This document shows, piece after piece, positions 10,901-22,735 of a DNA stretch of 64,000 nucleotides. Position 1 is the first letter of the stretch; every line of letters starts with the position of its first letter. This DNA comes from Quillaja saponaria. Lineage: Eukaryota > Streptophyta > Magnoliopsida > Fabales > Quillajaceae. Below the pieces are notes generated by a model. That model searched no databases and was not told where the DNA came from. It saw nothing but the letters and a program-made list of their open reading frames with translations. The position numbers and the translations under genes are program-made. The DNA lies in NCBI GenBank assembly GCA_029379385.1, contig CM055614.1:18333994-18397993 (forward strand), in the 5' to 3' direction.

Positions 10901-12097
10901 TGAAAACATACCTTCTTTATAAATTGAACATCATAAGACTTCCCATACTTGTTCCTAATAAGAGTTGCAAGGTCAATACCACTAAAGGTGGAATCATCTG
11001 TTCCAGCTATTCTCTCAAGATTCTCCCTAAGAATTTCACTATTCACCTGAAGCAAATTTAAAATAACTTGAATTAATAAATATGGAAATTAATGGAAAAG
11101 TAATAGCATAAAATTATTTATCTTTGGGTACCTATCATGAGATTTTAAGGGCACTATCTAATTGTAAGAAGTATAAAAAATGAAATTCGTTGTATATACA
11201 TGTGAACCACTGTTGGTCATATTTCTCTTTATCGAGAAAATATAATGATTCTCATGTTTCATAAGTTCTTCTCTATGATCCTCAATTCCTCATGAATCTT
11301 TTTTGCACCAAATACCTGGAACTGAATAAAGTGGGGAAAGAATTTTGACCTCTTTAACAAGCTACGAATTGAAATTGTTTTATGCATAAACTAGTAAATC
11401 AAAGGGACAGGGGCTTTTCCAAAATATTTATAAAATTTCAAGATAAAAGAGACAAATTTAAATAAGTCAGAGTTCTACAAGTTCTACTATCATAAACCAA
11501 AGAAGGATAATTTTATTCTTAAAAAAAGTACTTGCCTACGTACCAGATGATAACAGTATTTAAATGTTTGATTATCAATTAAAACTAGTACAGTATCATT
11601 ATGGAGCACGAAAGAAAATTATTTGAAACTTTAAACCTCACGGCAATTAAAGATTCAAAGTTGCTAAAAGAATACTACTTCAGTAGTCAGACATTAGATT
11701 ATGCTGTAAGGACAAACCAATATATAATAATTGGTGTCAATGCAATGAATTACATACAGAGAGGAAGGTTGAGAAGTCTACATACTCCTCCCATTTCACC
11801 ATTGGCAGAGTTGTTATTGTCAATAGCATCTCCTGAGTCATCGTTTTTATCAATAGCATCTTCTGAGTCATCTGGATCCATACCAGCATTCCTCATACTG
11901 GAAAAGATGGGCCAACAATCTCTAGCACCGTGACGGTATCTCAGAGAAAGGTATCCAACATTGAGAAAACTCAACCTTCTAAAAGAAAAATATGGACCTG
12001 AATATCCTGACAATGAAGCCTTACTAAAGGTTCCATTGCTGTAATGCTCCTGAACTCCAAGGAGCGAACTACATTGCTGGGTAGATACAATGTTCAT
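7930..12097 (-). CDS. DUF3067-domain protein, predicted plastid-targeted (5 coding exons)
   Basis: The coding exons on the minus strand are 12097-11786, 11046-10912, 10234-10178, 8527-8393 and 7995-7930. All introns are GT...AG and in phase 0, giving 234 residues. Residues 1-70 are Ser/Arg-rich with few acids, as in a chloroplast transit peptide. Residues 74-97 are an acidic linker built from two in-frame 10-residue repeats. Residues ~127-232 are the conserved domain: 'GIDLATLIRNKYGKSYDVQF', 'LNVMWKYMEQRSFPLTEEEY', 'LKCWGAVSHIRN', 'KPRIGKAVSIFIDMDESGGR'. These match the cyanobacterial/plastid DUF3067 pattern (KWGRSYDVQ, MWKYLEQ.SFPLTEEEY, RPRLGKAVSI.LDL..RASEW). Its biochemical function is unknown. 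The first ATG after the acceptor at 12103 is used; the 5'UTR exon has only short uORFs. No frameshift or stop was found, so I consider it functional. Confidence 0.93.
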
Positions 12098-14015
12098 TAT
12101 ATCCTGCAATTTAATGTCAATGAAAATTTCACAAAACTTGTTGGTTGTCAACAAAATCCCTCAATCCCCTACTGAAATAAGAGAGAGAAAGAAAGAAAGA
12201 AAAAAATCTAAAAGAGTAGGTTATGTGCATCATGAGCTAACATAGTATAAAGTAATTACATCAACATGCCCTAAGGTTCATTAAAAACTACACTTGGTTC
12301 TCATCCACTTTCATATATTACAAGGACCAATTCCCTTTCACAGATCATGAATGATGTAAAGTGTAGGAACACAATTATATGAGTGCTCTATTCAAGTTTT
12401 CCTACATTAAGGTATACTTCATGATCACCCACTGTTTCACCCTCTATATACCTCTTCATCAACTCTCCTCATCTTGTCACACACTCACTAGATTGAAGCC
12501 TTAGATTATATTAATTATAATGCTTTTATTTCTCTCTAGGTTGGAAAGCAAATCCCAGCCTCCTTGGATCCTTTAAGTTTTGTATCTATCCTACCCAAAG
12601 TGACAGGTTCAAGAGCTAGTGAAGGAATGGGTTGAGAAGTAAATTATTGGTGCAAGAAAACATCTTTCTATGTTTCATATCAGTGTACCATTTAGGCAAA
12701 TAAATGCAACTTGCAGGTTTTGGTTCTTGAAATTTGTTTGGACGGATTCCTGCAGTCAATCTGGTAAGAATACAATAAGAATTTCATTTCTTCTTTTTCC
12801 TTTTATCTTTCAATGAAAGTTATATAGTAGGCAATACTGCATGGCAAGATGTTTGTAGACTTTGTTCTATTTAACTAGTAGATATTTAAGAACACGTTCT
12901 CTTGAAAGGATGAGACAGTATGATATCCAGTCAATGGTATCAACATTCCATATAATCACAACATATTGGAGTAACAAATATTAACCGGGTTGAGTATGTG
13001 AAAAGTTTTTTAAAGCAAGTGAAGTAATAACTAATAATTTATCTGAGCAGTGTAACTTATGCCCTAAAATGTTGCTTTCTTTCATTTCCAACAATTCAAA
13101 ATAGTATAATATTAGACCACCAATTTGCAAGTTGACTGCCTAGTTTCGATGCAGCCCCACAATGGTGGAATAATCCTTTACAGGCATTGTCATCAAAGTC
13201 CAACTCGTCTCATAAATGCAGAGGCAGATTGTAGTCAAAAGACAAGGTATACAGGGATTCATTATGCTGCCACTATAAGTAACTGATATGGGTTCATAAT
13301 AAGGTTTAATGGTCAACCATGGATGCCAAAACACTAATCGACACATTAGAAGAGAATGCTGACCAACAAACAAGTACCAAATAAGGAAAAGAGAAGAAAA
13401 CATTTTTTAGCCTTTACAAGTTTATGATCTAGTATCAGAATTTCAGGACATCTTGGAGCCTATCAAACCAGTAGGGATCAATCAAGTGTCTTGAGCATGT
13501 GTGAAAAATAAAGGAAAAAGTATAGAAGAAATTCATTTGTATTCTTACTAGTGGAGTGTATGTCCATACAAACATCAAGAACCTACATTCAGACCAGGAG
13601 CCATTGCCCCAAAAAATTTGAGAAGGAATATACTGCTCCACTATACTATGAACCACCCACCCCCCAGAACACACACACCCCGAAAGGAAAAAAAAAAAAA
13701 AACAAAAGAATTATATGCCTCCTTCTCTAATTTCTAAAACATAAAAACAATAATCCCTAGCTTTTATAATTCATAAACAAGATAAAACCTTTAGTGCACC
13801 AAATCTAAATCCATCGTGTGCCATTAACAATGACAAGAGAATCATTATTTTCTTATAACTTCTATTTCTGACTATTTTTTGCATTTTTTTCAAATATGAA
13901 TTTACTTCACTACCATTACCGTCACTTTAGGCATTGATAGTCGATAAACCCCTTCTTGTCCCAACTGCCTCACAATGCCAATATGTATACTTATACATTT
14001 ACATAACTTATATAC

Positions 14016-14060
14016 ATGTGTGTGTGTGTGTATATATATATATGTATGTATGTATGTATT
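14016..14060. repeat. (TG)n(TA)n(TGTA)n compound microsatellite
   Basis: Consecutive GT, TA and GTAT repeats lie inside the long 5'UTR intron of the DUF3067 gene. Confidence 0.9.
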
Positions 14061-14485
14061 TCAGTGTACAAATTGTGATTGTATTTGCTTTTGTTGTACA
14101 AAAATTTGATTTATCTATGACTAATAATTAGTAGGTCAGGTTTCTAATAACTATTAAATTGTGAATTACAAAAATTTATTAGCTTGAAGTATTTTACATG
14201 ACATAATGGTCAAGCCTCGGATCAGGATTAGCTTGAAGTATCAACATCTTCAGTTGATAAGAAACAGTTTATTAAATTTTCCATGAGGAATACATACATG
14301 TACTTATTTTATTCCCCTGGCCCTGACCCAATTAAAAATAAAAAATAAAATTTGCATATCCAGGGAGTTTTACATGGAAAATTCAATAAGCAGAGAGAGT
14401 TCCTTATGAAAAAAAATAATTTACTGAAAATATTAAATGGAAGTAAGAATTCAATATAGCTTGTAGAAAGTTAAGAAGGGAGAAC

Positions 14486-14640
14486 CTGAAAATGAGCAGA
14501 GAAGACCGATCCCAATATAACATTAGCGCTGCCTCATCCCTGAGAGGTGAATAATAACAAACAGGACTTGACTGTTGTTGAAGGTTTGGAGCAACAACAG
14601 CCTCACATTATGAAAGAGGCCAATCAGAGCCGGTCACGTG
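14486..14640 (-). promoter_or_regulatory. 5'UTR exon and G-box promoter of the DUF3067 gene (putative)
   Basis: A donor CAG|GTTCT ends at 14486 and could pair with the acceptor TTGCAG at 12104, leaving a ~2.4-kb 5'UTR intron. A palindromic G-box CACGTG lies at 14635-14640, followed (minus sense) by CCGGCTCTGATTGG. G-boxes are common in promoters of light-regulated plant genes. The exon contains three short upstream ATG frames: ATG-TGA, a 4-codon frame (MRQR), and a 14-codon frame that would span the splice and stop one base before the main ATG. The transcription start was not determined. Confidence 0.45.
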
Positions 14641-15560
14641 CATAAAAAGGGACCATTAAAACAACGGCAGACTAGTCTACATTTGAAAACAAAATCTGAA
14701 GTCCCATATTGCCGGTGCAACTGTGTTGCTTCTACAAATTGCAAGAAAATAATTGAACCCAGACACATATATGTTGATGGTAACTGTGATGGAGGCATTG
14801 CGAAGAAAAAAACTAATTTTCTACCCACACTAACAAAAACTCACATAAACACTACTAAATTCTACTTCTAATTTTATTTTTTATATTATTTCGTTTTTTG
14901 TTTTAATTTTTATAAGGAACTGTTCTCATTTGTTTGTAACAATGGCCCACATGTTTTTTTTCACACAAAATCAAAATTGATGTAGTTCATTTCACTAATC
15001 TTAAATTTGTTTTAATAGAGTTGTTATTGGCTATCACCCATCTAAATTAACTTATATTAAAAACCTTTAAATTTAATTAAAAAAATAAACCTTTCACCCC
15101 TAACTTTTATCACCTACCACCTTAGGAAATTAATCAAAACCAACTATCAAAAAGAAAAATGAGCTCTTCTACAAAGAATTTTGTGAAAGATAAATATGGA
15201 TTTGCCTCTTCATTTTTCTTTTCTATCCACTGTTATCCATTTTTTTTGTAATAGGTAGTGTTAATTCACAGTACAGATATTTGTTAGGTGAACCAAAAAA
15301 TAAAAAAATATAATGATTTTATCTTTGTCTTCTAGTATATTTGTAATGTACTTAACAATATTTGTAGTCTACATAATAGTACTCTAATTTTACTCCATAA
15401 CATTCTAATTTAAAAATGAAAAATCCTAACACACATCTATATAGCACATATTAAAACTAATTAATCCTAAAAGATATTTTAATAATTCAAAATTAACAAC
15501 ACATTTAATGCTAGATAAGTATCTCTCTCGTTCTTATCCTTTCTCTTTCTTCAAATCACA
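14641..15560. other. Upstream intergenic region of the DUF3067 gene, no gene seen
   Basis: The sequence is AT-rich without a supported coding frame; the 77-codon plus-strand frame at 14638 has no family signature. It is presumed to hold the distal promoter. Confidence 0.4.
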
Positions 15561-15565
15561 TAAGA

Positions 15566-17808
15566 TGTCATAACACGGTATTGAAACATGAGATTAGAAT
15601 AATTTGGTGTAACTAAATATACGAGTAAAAGTAAATGCAAGTATACAAAGAAAATAAATATTATTGATATATATATACAAATTATACACACAATTAAAAT
15701 TTGATTAACTTAGAGCTTGACTTTATCTTGTGTGATTTTTTTTTTTTTTTTAAAGTGAAATACATGCATAAATCAAGTAAACTATATTATATATATATAT
15801 ACACAAATCAAAAAAATAAATATACACCACATAGCTTAATTGTTGACTTTGACCTTGTTTTATTGTTTTTTTATTTTTTATCTTTTCTTCTTTTCTTTCT
15901 TCTTTGGCCGATTTTCCATTTGTGTTCCACCGCCTTACACCTTCTCTTCCCCTGTTTTTCTTTTTTCTTTTCTTTCATGAACCTCCTTTACTTCTTACTA
16001 GTCGAGAAATCATCCACTTGCCTTGCTTGTTTTCCGTTGGTTTGCAGCCTGTAAATCTTGATAGTTTCAGTCGAGGAGGTTGGTATAAGAGCTGGTTTGG
16101 ACAACCTTTGTATTGGTTGGGTGGGAGTTGAAGAAGCCATAAGTAGCTATCTTCTTGTTCTTGTTTTGCAGCCATTGTTTCTATGTTTTGGGCAGTAACT
16201 AAACTACCATTCTTCACTTCCTTATCAATTTTATTAGAGGGTTATTGGAGGATTTTTGGTGCAACAAGGCAGCAAGCATTGGAGGTATACAATGAATTGT
16301 TTTTCCCTTGGCAACACCACCTTCTTCACGGCAGCAATAAGAGGTGTAGCTGCCACCTTCCTTCATTAATAGTTTCATATCCCTTATCCAACTAAGAGAG
16401 TGATTTCTCTTAAATTAGAACCTTTTTGATTTGATATGTGATTGAGAGTTGGGAATTGGAACTTTAAAAGGGGTGATTAGAAACTTGAAAGTAATAGAAG
16501 TAGTAAGAGTTAAATAGTTAGGAAAATGGAATTTGATTATGTTAATATTAAATTATAGAATTTGAATTCTTGAATGATTTGAAGTAATTATCTTTACTTT
16601 AAATTTAATAATCAGAGTATGAGTAATGTTGAATTGATGAGTTGTGTGAGATTTCTTGGTGTATGTATAAATATATATACATACACATTCAAGGAAATTA
16701 AATACGCCTTTAAGGTATTCGATAAATCATAGAATTAATTATGAAATGATTACACTAAGTAATATATGAATTTATGATTTTTAGCTCTGGATCGTGTCTT
16801 GGAAACATCGACACCTTTGAATTCTAAATGGAATGACGAACAGAATCCTTAAGCCTCGTGAGTGGGAAACATTACTCTTTGGTTGCTAGATTATCGTAAT
16901 TAATTGTTTTAGTGTATTTTATGAATATGTTCATATAATTGCAAATATGAATGTGTAGTGCTATAATTTGAATTAATTGACTTAAGTGCTATACTGTTGA
17001 CTTTTGCATAATAATTGAATTATATTTGACGTATGACCTTGTTTGTGTTTGATAAGAGCCAATAACATGAATTTGTATCCAAAATAGAATCCAGGTGTAC
17101 CTAGTATACTTCGATTTGATTATTTGATATCTAATTAAAATATTCCAATAACTCAAGCACCAGGAGTGGATATTGGAGAAGTTATGTTCATTTTGGTGTG
17201 CAGGAGAAAAAAAATACCTTGAGGAGGATGTGTATTTGGTGTGTGGGTGCTAGTTACTTTGATTTCCCTTTTGGTTACCTTATATTGATTTGTGTGCATC
17301 TTGAATACTTGAATTGTATCTGTTTGGTTCTTTATGTTTTTTATATTTACGTATCTGAAAATTGAATTGTGTCACAATTCATGTTATTCTAAAATGAATT
17401 GAATTATGCGCTTTATTTATTGATTAATGCTAGTACACTTTGGGTACATTTTTTGCACACTGAGTCTTTATGACTCATCTCTCGTTTGTTATTGTATCTT
17501 TTAGTATCAGGAGCCCAGCGTACATCATTGATAGATTTGTGACCTACCTATTGTATTACACAAGGTATATATCCAAGATCGCATACTTGAAGCCAAATGA
17601 TGAAGTTTATAGTCACATTAGGGCTTTAGGTGTAGTGTTATGTTTAATACAATAGTCTAATTGTTATTGTTTATGATATGATTGGAGCGGAGCTCCCTGT
17701 GTATGTGTACTGTTATTGTTGATTACTGGTTGAGTGTAACTAGTTTATATATATATATATATATATGTGCTTGTAATATCAGGCATGTTCCACTTTGAGG
17801 GTATGATA
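15566..17808 (+). repeat. 5' LTR of the gypsy element
   Basis: It is 2243 bp and begins TGTCATAACACGG. It carries ~636 bp (about 15728-16363) absent from the 3' LTR, but lacks ~190 bp near its 3' end that the 3' LTR has (about 25417-25607). It ends TATGATA directly before the PBS. Confidence 0.85.
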
Positions 17809-17810
17809 AG

Positions 17811-17830
17811 TTGGTATTAGAGCTTGGGTT
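17811..17830 (+). other. Primer-binding site (initiator Met tRNA)
   Basis: TTGGTATTAGAGCTTGGGTT lies two bases past the LTR. It corresponds to the usual gypsy PBS TTGGTATCAGAGCCTAGGTT with three changes. Confidence 0.8.
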
Positions 17831-18006
17831 TAGAGGTTTGTGATTACAAATGCGAGACATTGTTGCTTTGTTTGCGTACATTACCTGGGGCATATGTGAA
17901 CTTAGTGATATGTTCCTAATTCGTCCTAAAACTTCAAGTTGGGAATGCATTGTTGTTTGCTTTACATAATAAATGCATGTTGAAATCATTTGTGTTTGTT
18001 TTAGAT

Positions 18007-19060
18007 ATGATGAAATGCAGTGGTCGTGTTGCAGGCAGTAGGAGACAGCAGGATGCTGGCTTAACTAGGGATCTACCAATCCTCAGGCACTGGCAGCTAG
18101 AGATAGAGGTCATCGAGGATGTTGTAAAGGCAGAGGTAGAGCTATTGAACCAGCTAAAGCAGCAGTCCCAGGCCTAACCTAAAGCAGCTTGTACATGGAT
18201 TAGATAGAGTTCAAAGGACAGTAGGTGGCATTACATGACTTCCGGAAGATGCAGCCACCGAGGTTTTTGGGAGTGGACCCCACTTAGGACCCCTATACTT
18301 TCTTGAAGGAGTCTAACACACTATGTGTAGCTTTAAGGTGTGATCTTATTTGAGCTATTGAGTTAGTCAGTTATCAGCTGCATGATGTACCGTATGAGTG
18401 GTATAAGGTGTTAGTGTAGCAATAAATAAAGCCTACCCTACTTGCATAGCTTAAGTTTAGCAGGACTTTAACTAGTTCTTTTTTGTTGTATAGTGTAAGA
18501 GATAAGCATGCTCGGGACTTTGAGCGGTTAGTTCAGACCAAGGGTATGACAGTAGCAGAGTATGAGACTCGGTTTACCAAACTATCTTCTTTTGCACAGT
18601 AGCTACCAAACATATAAAAGTGAAGAGTTCATTAATGGCTTAAGAGATTCTTTGTTCAGGTCAGTGTTCGTGACGAACACTACTACTTATACTTAAGCTA
18701 TTGATGCCATTTATCGATCGGAGAATCAATGGAGAGACAGTTTGAGCGTGAGAGCCACAAGAAGGCGAGACAAGAAGGTCCTTCTACTTCCAGAGCTAGT
18801 AGTTCTTGAATACATAGAGGTGAATCTACTTCTAGGCTTAGTTCTTTTTGTAAGGGTTTCCAATCAGACAGAGGCTAGATGAGACAAAGTTATGGAGGTC
18901 AATCATAGGTGGCATCATCAAGTGAGCCCCAAGCATTTGAAGTCCAAGTATGCCTTACTTGTGGTATTAGACATACATGACAGTGCAAATGAGAGTCTGG
19001 TGCTTGTTTTAAATGTAAGGCTATGTGAGGCTATGGATTATCGTATTAAAGATTACCAAT
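18007..19060 (+). pseudogene. gag remnant (retrotransposon gag + CCHC zinc knuckle)
   Basis: The ATG at 18007 starts 'MMKCSGRVAGSRRQQDAG'. Decayed gag follows: 'QPPRFLGVDPT*DPYTFLEG' near 18250-18310, then 'HARDFERLVQTKGMTVAEYE' near 18508-18565, which is the conserved end of the Retrotrans_gag domain. Near 18945-19020 'CLTCGIRHT*QCK' and 'GACFKCKAM' are the CCHC nucleic-acid-binding knuckles, interrupted by a stop. There are multiple stops and frame changes. Confidence 0.8.
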
Positions 19061-19229
19061 TGGTAAGTGGGTAGTCTACTAAAGTCCGAACATCTCCTTC
19101 AGTTCAGGGTAGACCTCAATTGCTTGCAACATCTACTAGACCTCAGGGGGGTCGTCGCACCTTTACTAGAGGTTCATCATCTCGGGCAGGGATTAGGCCC
19201 TTGTGTCTGCTTTGATGACGTAGGCCACT

Positions 19230-19500
19230 CAGGCTTCTAATGTAGTGGTATTAGATAGATTGTTTGTTTGTTCAGTTGGTGATAAAGTATTATTTGATCA
19301 TGGAGCTACTCATTCTTTTATATCTCCATATTTTGTCTCTTGTGTGAAGAGGGCATATGAGCCTCTCAAGGTTCTTTTTGGGGAAAATTATTTTGGAAAA
19401 TTGATATATTTCTTCTTATGAAGTTGTAATGGGTAATGATGTATGTTTTGCAGATTTTTCATACTGAACATGTTAGAGTATGATGTGATTCAATGCATGG
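19230..19500 (+). pseudogene. Aspartic protease remnant
   Basis: 'VLFDHGATHSFISPYFVSCV' at about 19289-19348 matches the retroviral-type protease motif D-S/H-G-A-T-H-S-F-I-S, with the catalytic Asp kept. The frame then shifts before the domain ends. Confidence 0.8.
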
Positions 19501-19505
19501 ATTAG

Positions 19506-20640
19506 ATGTCTAACCGTCATGTTGTGGTAGATTGTCGTGATAAGAGTGTCAAGTTCAGTATTCCTGAGAAGTCTACTTTTATTTTTCAAAGGCATAGGAA
19601 TGAAGTTCCTCATAATTTGATTTCAACTATTCAAGCTAGACGACTTATCAGGAAGAAGCATCAGGCTTATTTAACCTATGCCAGGGATACTCAGCAGGAG
19701 TGTCCTTATTTGGAGGAGATTCCTGTGGTGAAAGAATTCCCTGATGTGTTTATGCAAGAGCTTCCTAGACTTCCTCCTAAGCGGGAAATAAAATTCAGGT
19801 ATTGAGTTGTTACCTGGTACTTAACCGATCTTATTCCTCTATATCGGATGGCTCCTAGTGAATTGAGGTGCTAAAAATGTAGTTATGAGATCTATTGGAT
19901 AAGGGATTCATTTGTCCCTAGCTCACCTCCTTGAGGTGCTCCTATTCTTTTTGTGAAAAAGAATGAGAGCTCGTTTAGACTGTGTACCGGCAACTGAATA
20001 AAGTTATAGTGAAGAACAAGTATCCTCTTCCCAAGATTGATGATTTATTTGGTCAGTTGCATGGAGCTCAATATTTTTTTAAGATTGATCTTAGTTTAAG
20101 GTATCACTAACTCCAGATTAAGAAGGAGTACATTCTAAATATTGTTTTCCGCACCTAGTATAGACATTATGAGTTCTTAGTTCTGTCTTTTGGACTCACT
20201 AGTGCTCCTGCAGCATTCATGGATCTGATGAACAGGGTTTCAAGCATTTCTTGGACCAATTTGTCATTGTTTTCATTAATGGCATCTTGATGTATTCTCA
20301 AAGTGAGGAGGAGCATGAAAAGCATCTTTGCATTGTTTTGCAAACACTGAGGAAAAAAAAGCTCTATGCTAAATTCTCTAAGTGTGAATTCTAGTTAAAT
20401 AAGGTGACTTTCCTCAGGCATTTGTTTTCTAAAAAAGGAATGTGGGTGGATCCTAAGAAGGTCAAAGAAGTTTAAAATTGGCCTTGTTCTACAAATGTGT
20501 CTTAAATTCAAAGTTTTCTAGGTTTAGCTGGGTATTATAGGAGATTTGTTGAGAACTTCTCTGTATTGCTACTCTTTTGACTCGGTTGACTCAAAAAAGA
20601 GTTAAGTTTGCTTAGTTTGAGGCTTATGAGGAAAGTTTTC
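19506..20640 (+). pseudogene. Reverse transcriptase remnant with altered active site
   Basis: A 99-codon frame (19506-19805) covers the spacer before RT ('VVKEFPDVFMQELPRLPPKR'). RT blocks follow: '[16 protein letters not shown]', '[20 protein letters not shown]' and '[19 protein letters not shown]'. The catalytic box is expected to be F-x-D-D but reads F-I-N-G-I-L-M-Y-S at about 20272-20298, so both catalytic aspartates are replaced. The thumb block 'FLGLAGYYRRFVENFS' begins near 20515. Stops occur throughout. Confidence 0.85.
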
Positions 20641-21631
20641 AGAAGTTAAAGACGTGTCTGACTTCAGCTCCTGTTCTTACACTTCCCTCAGGTATGGGTA
20701 AGTATACAATGTTTTGTGATACATCTCGTACCGGACTTGGATGTGTTTTGATGCAGGAAGGTAAGGTGGTGGCGTATGCCTCGAGACAACTGAAAAGGCA
20801 TGAGGTAAACTATCATACCCATGATCTTGAAATGGCAGCAGTGATCTTTCTGTTGAAGATTTGGAGGCATTGTATGGTGAAACTTGTGAGATTTTCACAG
20901 ATCACAAAAGCTTTAAATTTATATTTAATCCGAAGGATTTGAATTTGAGGCAGCTTAGGTGGATTAAGTTGTTAGAAGATTATGACTACTCGATTTTGTA
21001 TCATTCGGGAAAAGCCATTATGGTAGCGGATGCTCTAAGTAGGAAGTTAATGGGTAGTTTGTCCCATTTGACAACTGTTCACAGTTATGTTATGAAAGAT
21101 TTGCATAGGTGCATGGCTAATGGGATTAGCTTTGAATTATCTCCTCAAGGGGTGTTATTAGATCATATTCAGGTGAAATCTACTTTGATTGTAGCTGTGA
21201 AAGTAGTATGGGTAGTTAATCCTAAAGTGTGTGCTAGGAAAGCTAAATATGATCAGGCTATTATTGATGATTTCAGGGTAATCATGATGGTATAGTTGTG
21301 TTATCTGATCTTCAGTTGAAAAAAAAGAAAAAAATAATTTCTTAAAGCAGCTCATTGTTTATCCTATGTAATGCATCTTGGTTCCTCCAAGATGTATCAA
21401 GATTTAAAGAAATTTTATTGGTGGGATGGTATGAAGAAGGATGTAGCTAAATTTGTTTCCAGGCGCTTGGTATGTCAGTAGGTGAAAGTTGAATATCAGA
21501 AACCCTCAAGAACATTGTGAAGGTCAGATATTTTGGAGTGAAAATGAGAAAAAGTTACTATGGATTTTGTGACTGGACTTCCCTGGACTTTTAAGGGTTT
21601 TGATTCGATTTGGGTTATTATAGAAGATTCG
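20511..21631 (+). pseudogene. RT thumb - RNase H - integrase N-terminus, duplication copy 1
   Basis: RNase H is well preserved: '[20 protein letters not shown]', '[20 protein letters not shown]', '[13 protein letters not shown]' and '[18 protein letters not shown]' (20694-21060). The acidic positions in CDTS, DLEMA, TDHK and VADALS are retained, although the frame breaks near 20860. A linker and the HHCC integrase zinc region follow ('AAHCLSYVMHLGSSKMYQDL', 'YWWDGMKKDVAKF'), then 'KVTMDFVTGLPWTF' and 'FDSIWVI'. At 21632 the sequence jumps back to the RT-thumb text. Confidence 0.88.
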
Positions 21632-22735
21632 AAGTTTTCTAGGTTTAGCCAGGTATTATAGGAGATTTGTTGAGAACTTCTCCATATTGCTACTCATTTA
21701 ACTCGATTGACTTATGAATGAGTTAAGTTTGCTTGGTCTGAGGCTTATGAGAAAAGTTTTCAAAAGTTAAAGACGTGTCTGACTTCAGCTTTTGTTCTTA
21801 AATTTCCTTCAGGTATAGGTAAGTATATAGTGTTTTGTGATGTATTTCATATCAGACTTGGATGTGTTTTGATACAGAAAGGTAAGGTGGTGGCTTATGC
21901 GTCGAGATAGCTGAAGAGGCATGAGATAAACTATCTCACCTATGATCTTGAAATAGCGGTAGTGATCTTTGCATTGCAGATTTAAAGGCATTTTATGGTG
22001 AAACTTATGAGATTTTTACAGATCACAAAAACTTTAAATGCATATTTAATAAAAAATATTTAAATTTGAGTTAGCATAGGTGGATTAAGTTGTTAGAAGA
22101 TTATGATTGCTCGATTTAGTATCATTCGGGGAAAGCCAATGTGGTGGCAGATGCTTCAATTAGGAAGTTAATAGGTAGTTTGTCCCATTTGACAGTTGTT
22201 CACAGTCATATTGTGAAAGATTTACAGAAGTTCATAGCTGATAGGGTTAGCTTTGAAATATCTCCTCAAGGGATGTTATTAGCTCATATTCAGGTGAAAT
22301 CCACTTTGATTGTAACTGTGAAAGCAGCATAGGCAGTTGATCCTGAAGTGTGTGCTAGGAAAGCTAAATATGATCAGGTTGTTATTTGTGATTTCAGGGT
22401 AATCATGATGGTATAGTTGTGTCATATGATCTTGAGTTGAAATTTTTTTTTCTTAAAGTAGCTCATTGTTTATCCTATGTAATGCATCCTAGTTCATTCA
22501 AGATGTATCAAGATTTGAAGAAATTTTATTGGTGGGATGGTATGAAGAATGATATAGCTAAATTTTTTTTTCCAGATGCTTGATGTGTCAGCAGGTGAAA
22601 GCTGAACATCAGAAACCCTTAGGAACATTGCAAAGGTTAGATATTTTGGAGTGCAAATGGGAAAAAGTTACTATGGATTTTATGATTAGACTTCTCAGGA
22701 CTTTTAAGAGTTTTGATTCGATTTGGTTTATTGTG
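21632..22735 (+). pseudogene. RT thumb - RNase H - integrase N-terminus, duplication copy 2
   Basis: This is a tandem copy of the preceding segment with a period of 1121 bp at its left part (for example GGTATGGGTAAGTAT at 20691 against GGTATAGGTAAGTAT at 21812) and 1113 bp near its right end. It has different stops from copy 1, such as TAG at the 'SRQ' site of RNase H, and runs directly into the integrase core. Substitutions between copies are frequent, so the duplication is not recent. Confidence 0.9.

Noticed and set aside
13934..14131. 65-codon frame with Tyr/Val/Cys runs
   Set aside because: It is the translation of a TG/TA microsatellite.
15904..16217. Short frames in the extra segment of the 5' LTR (75 and 80 codons on opposite strands)
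   Set aside because: The segment is deleted in the 3' LTR and contains no recognised domain; it is treated as LTR sequence.
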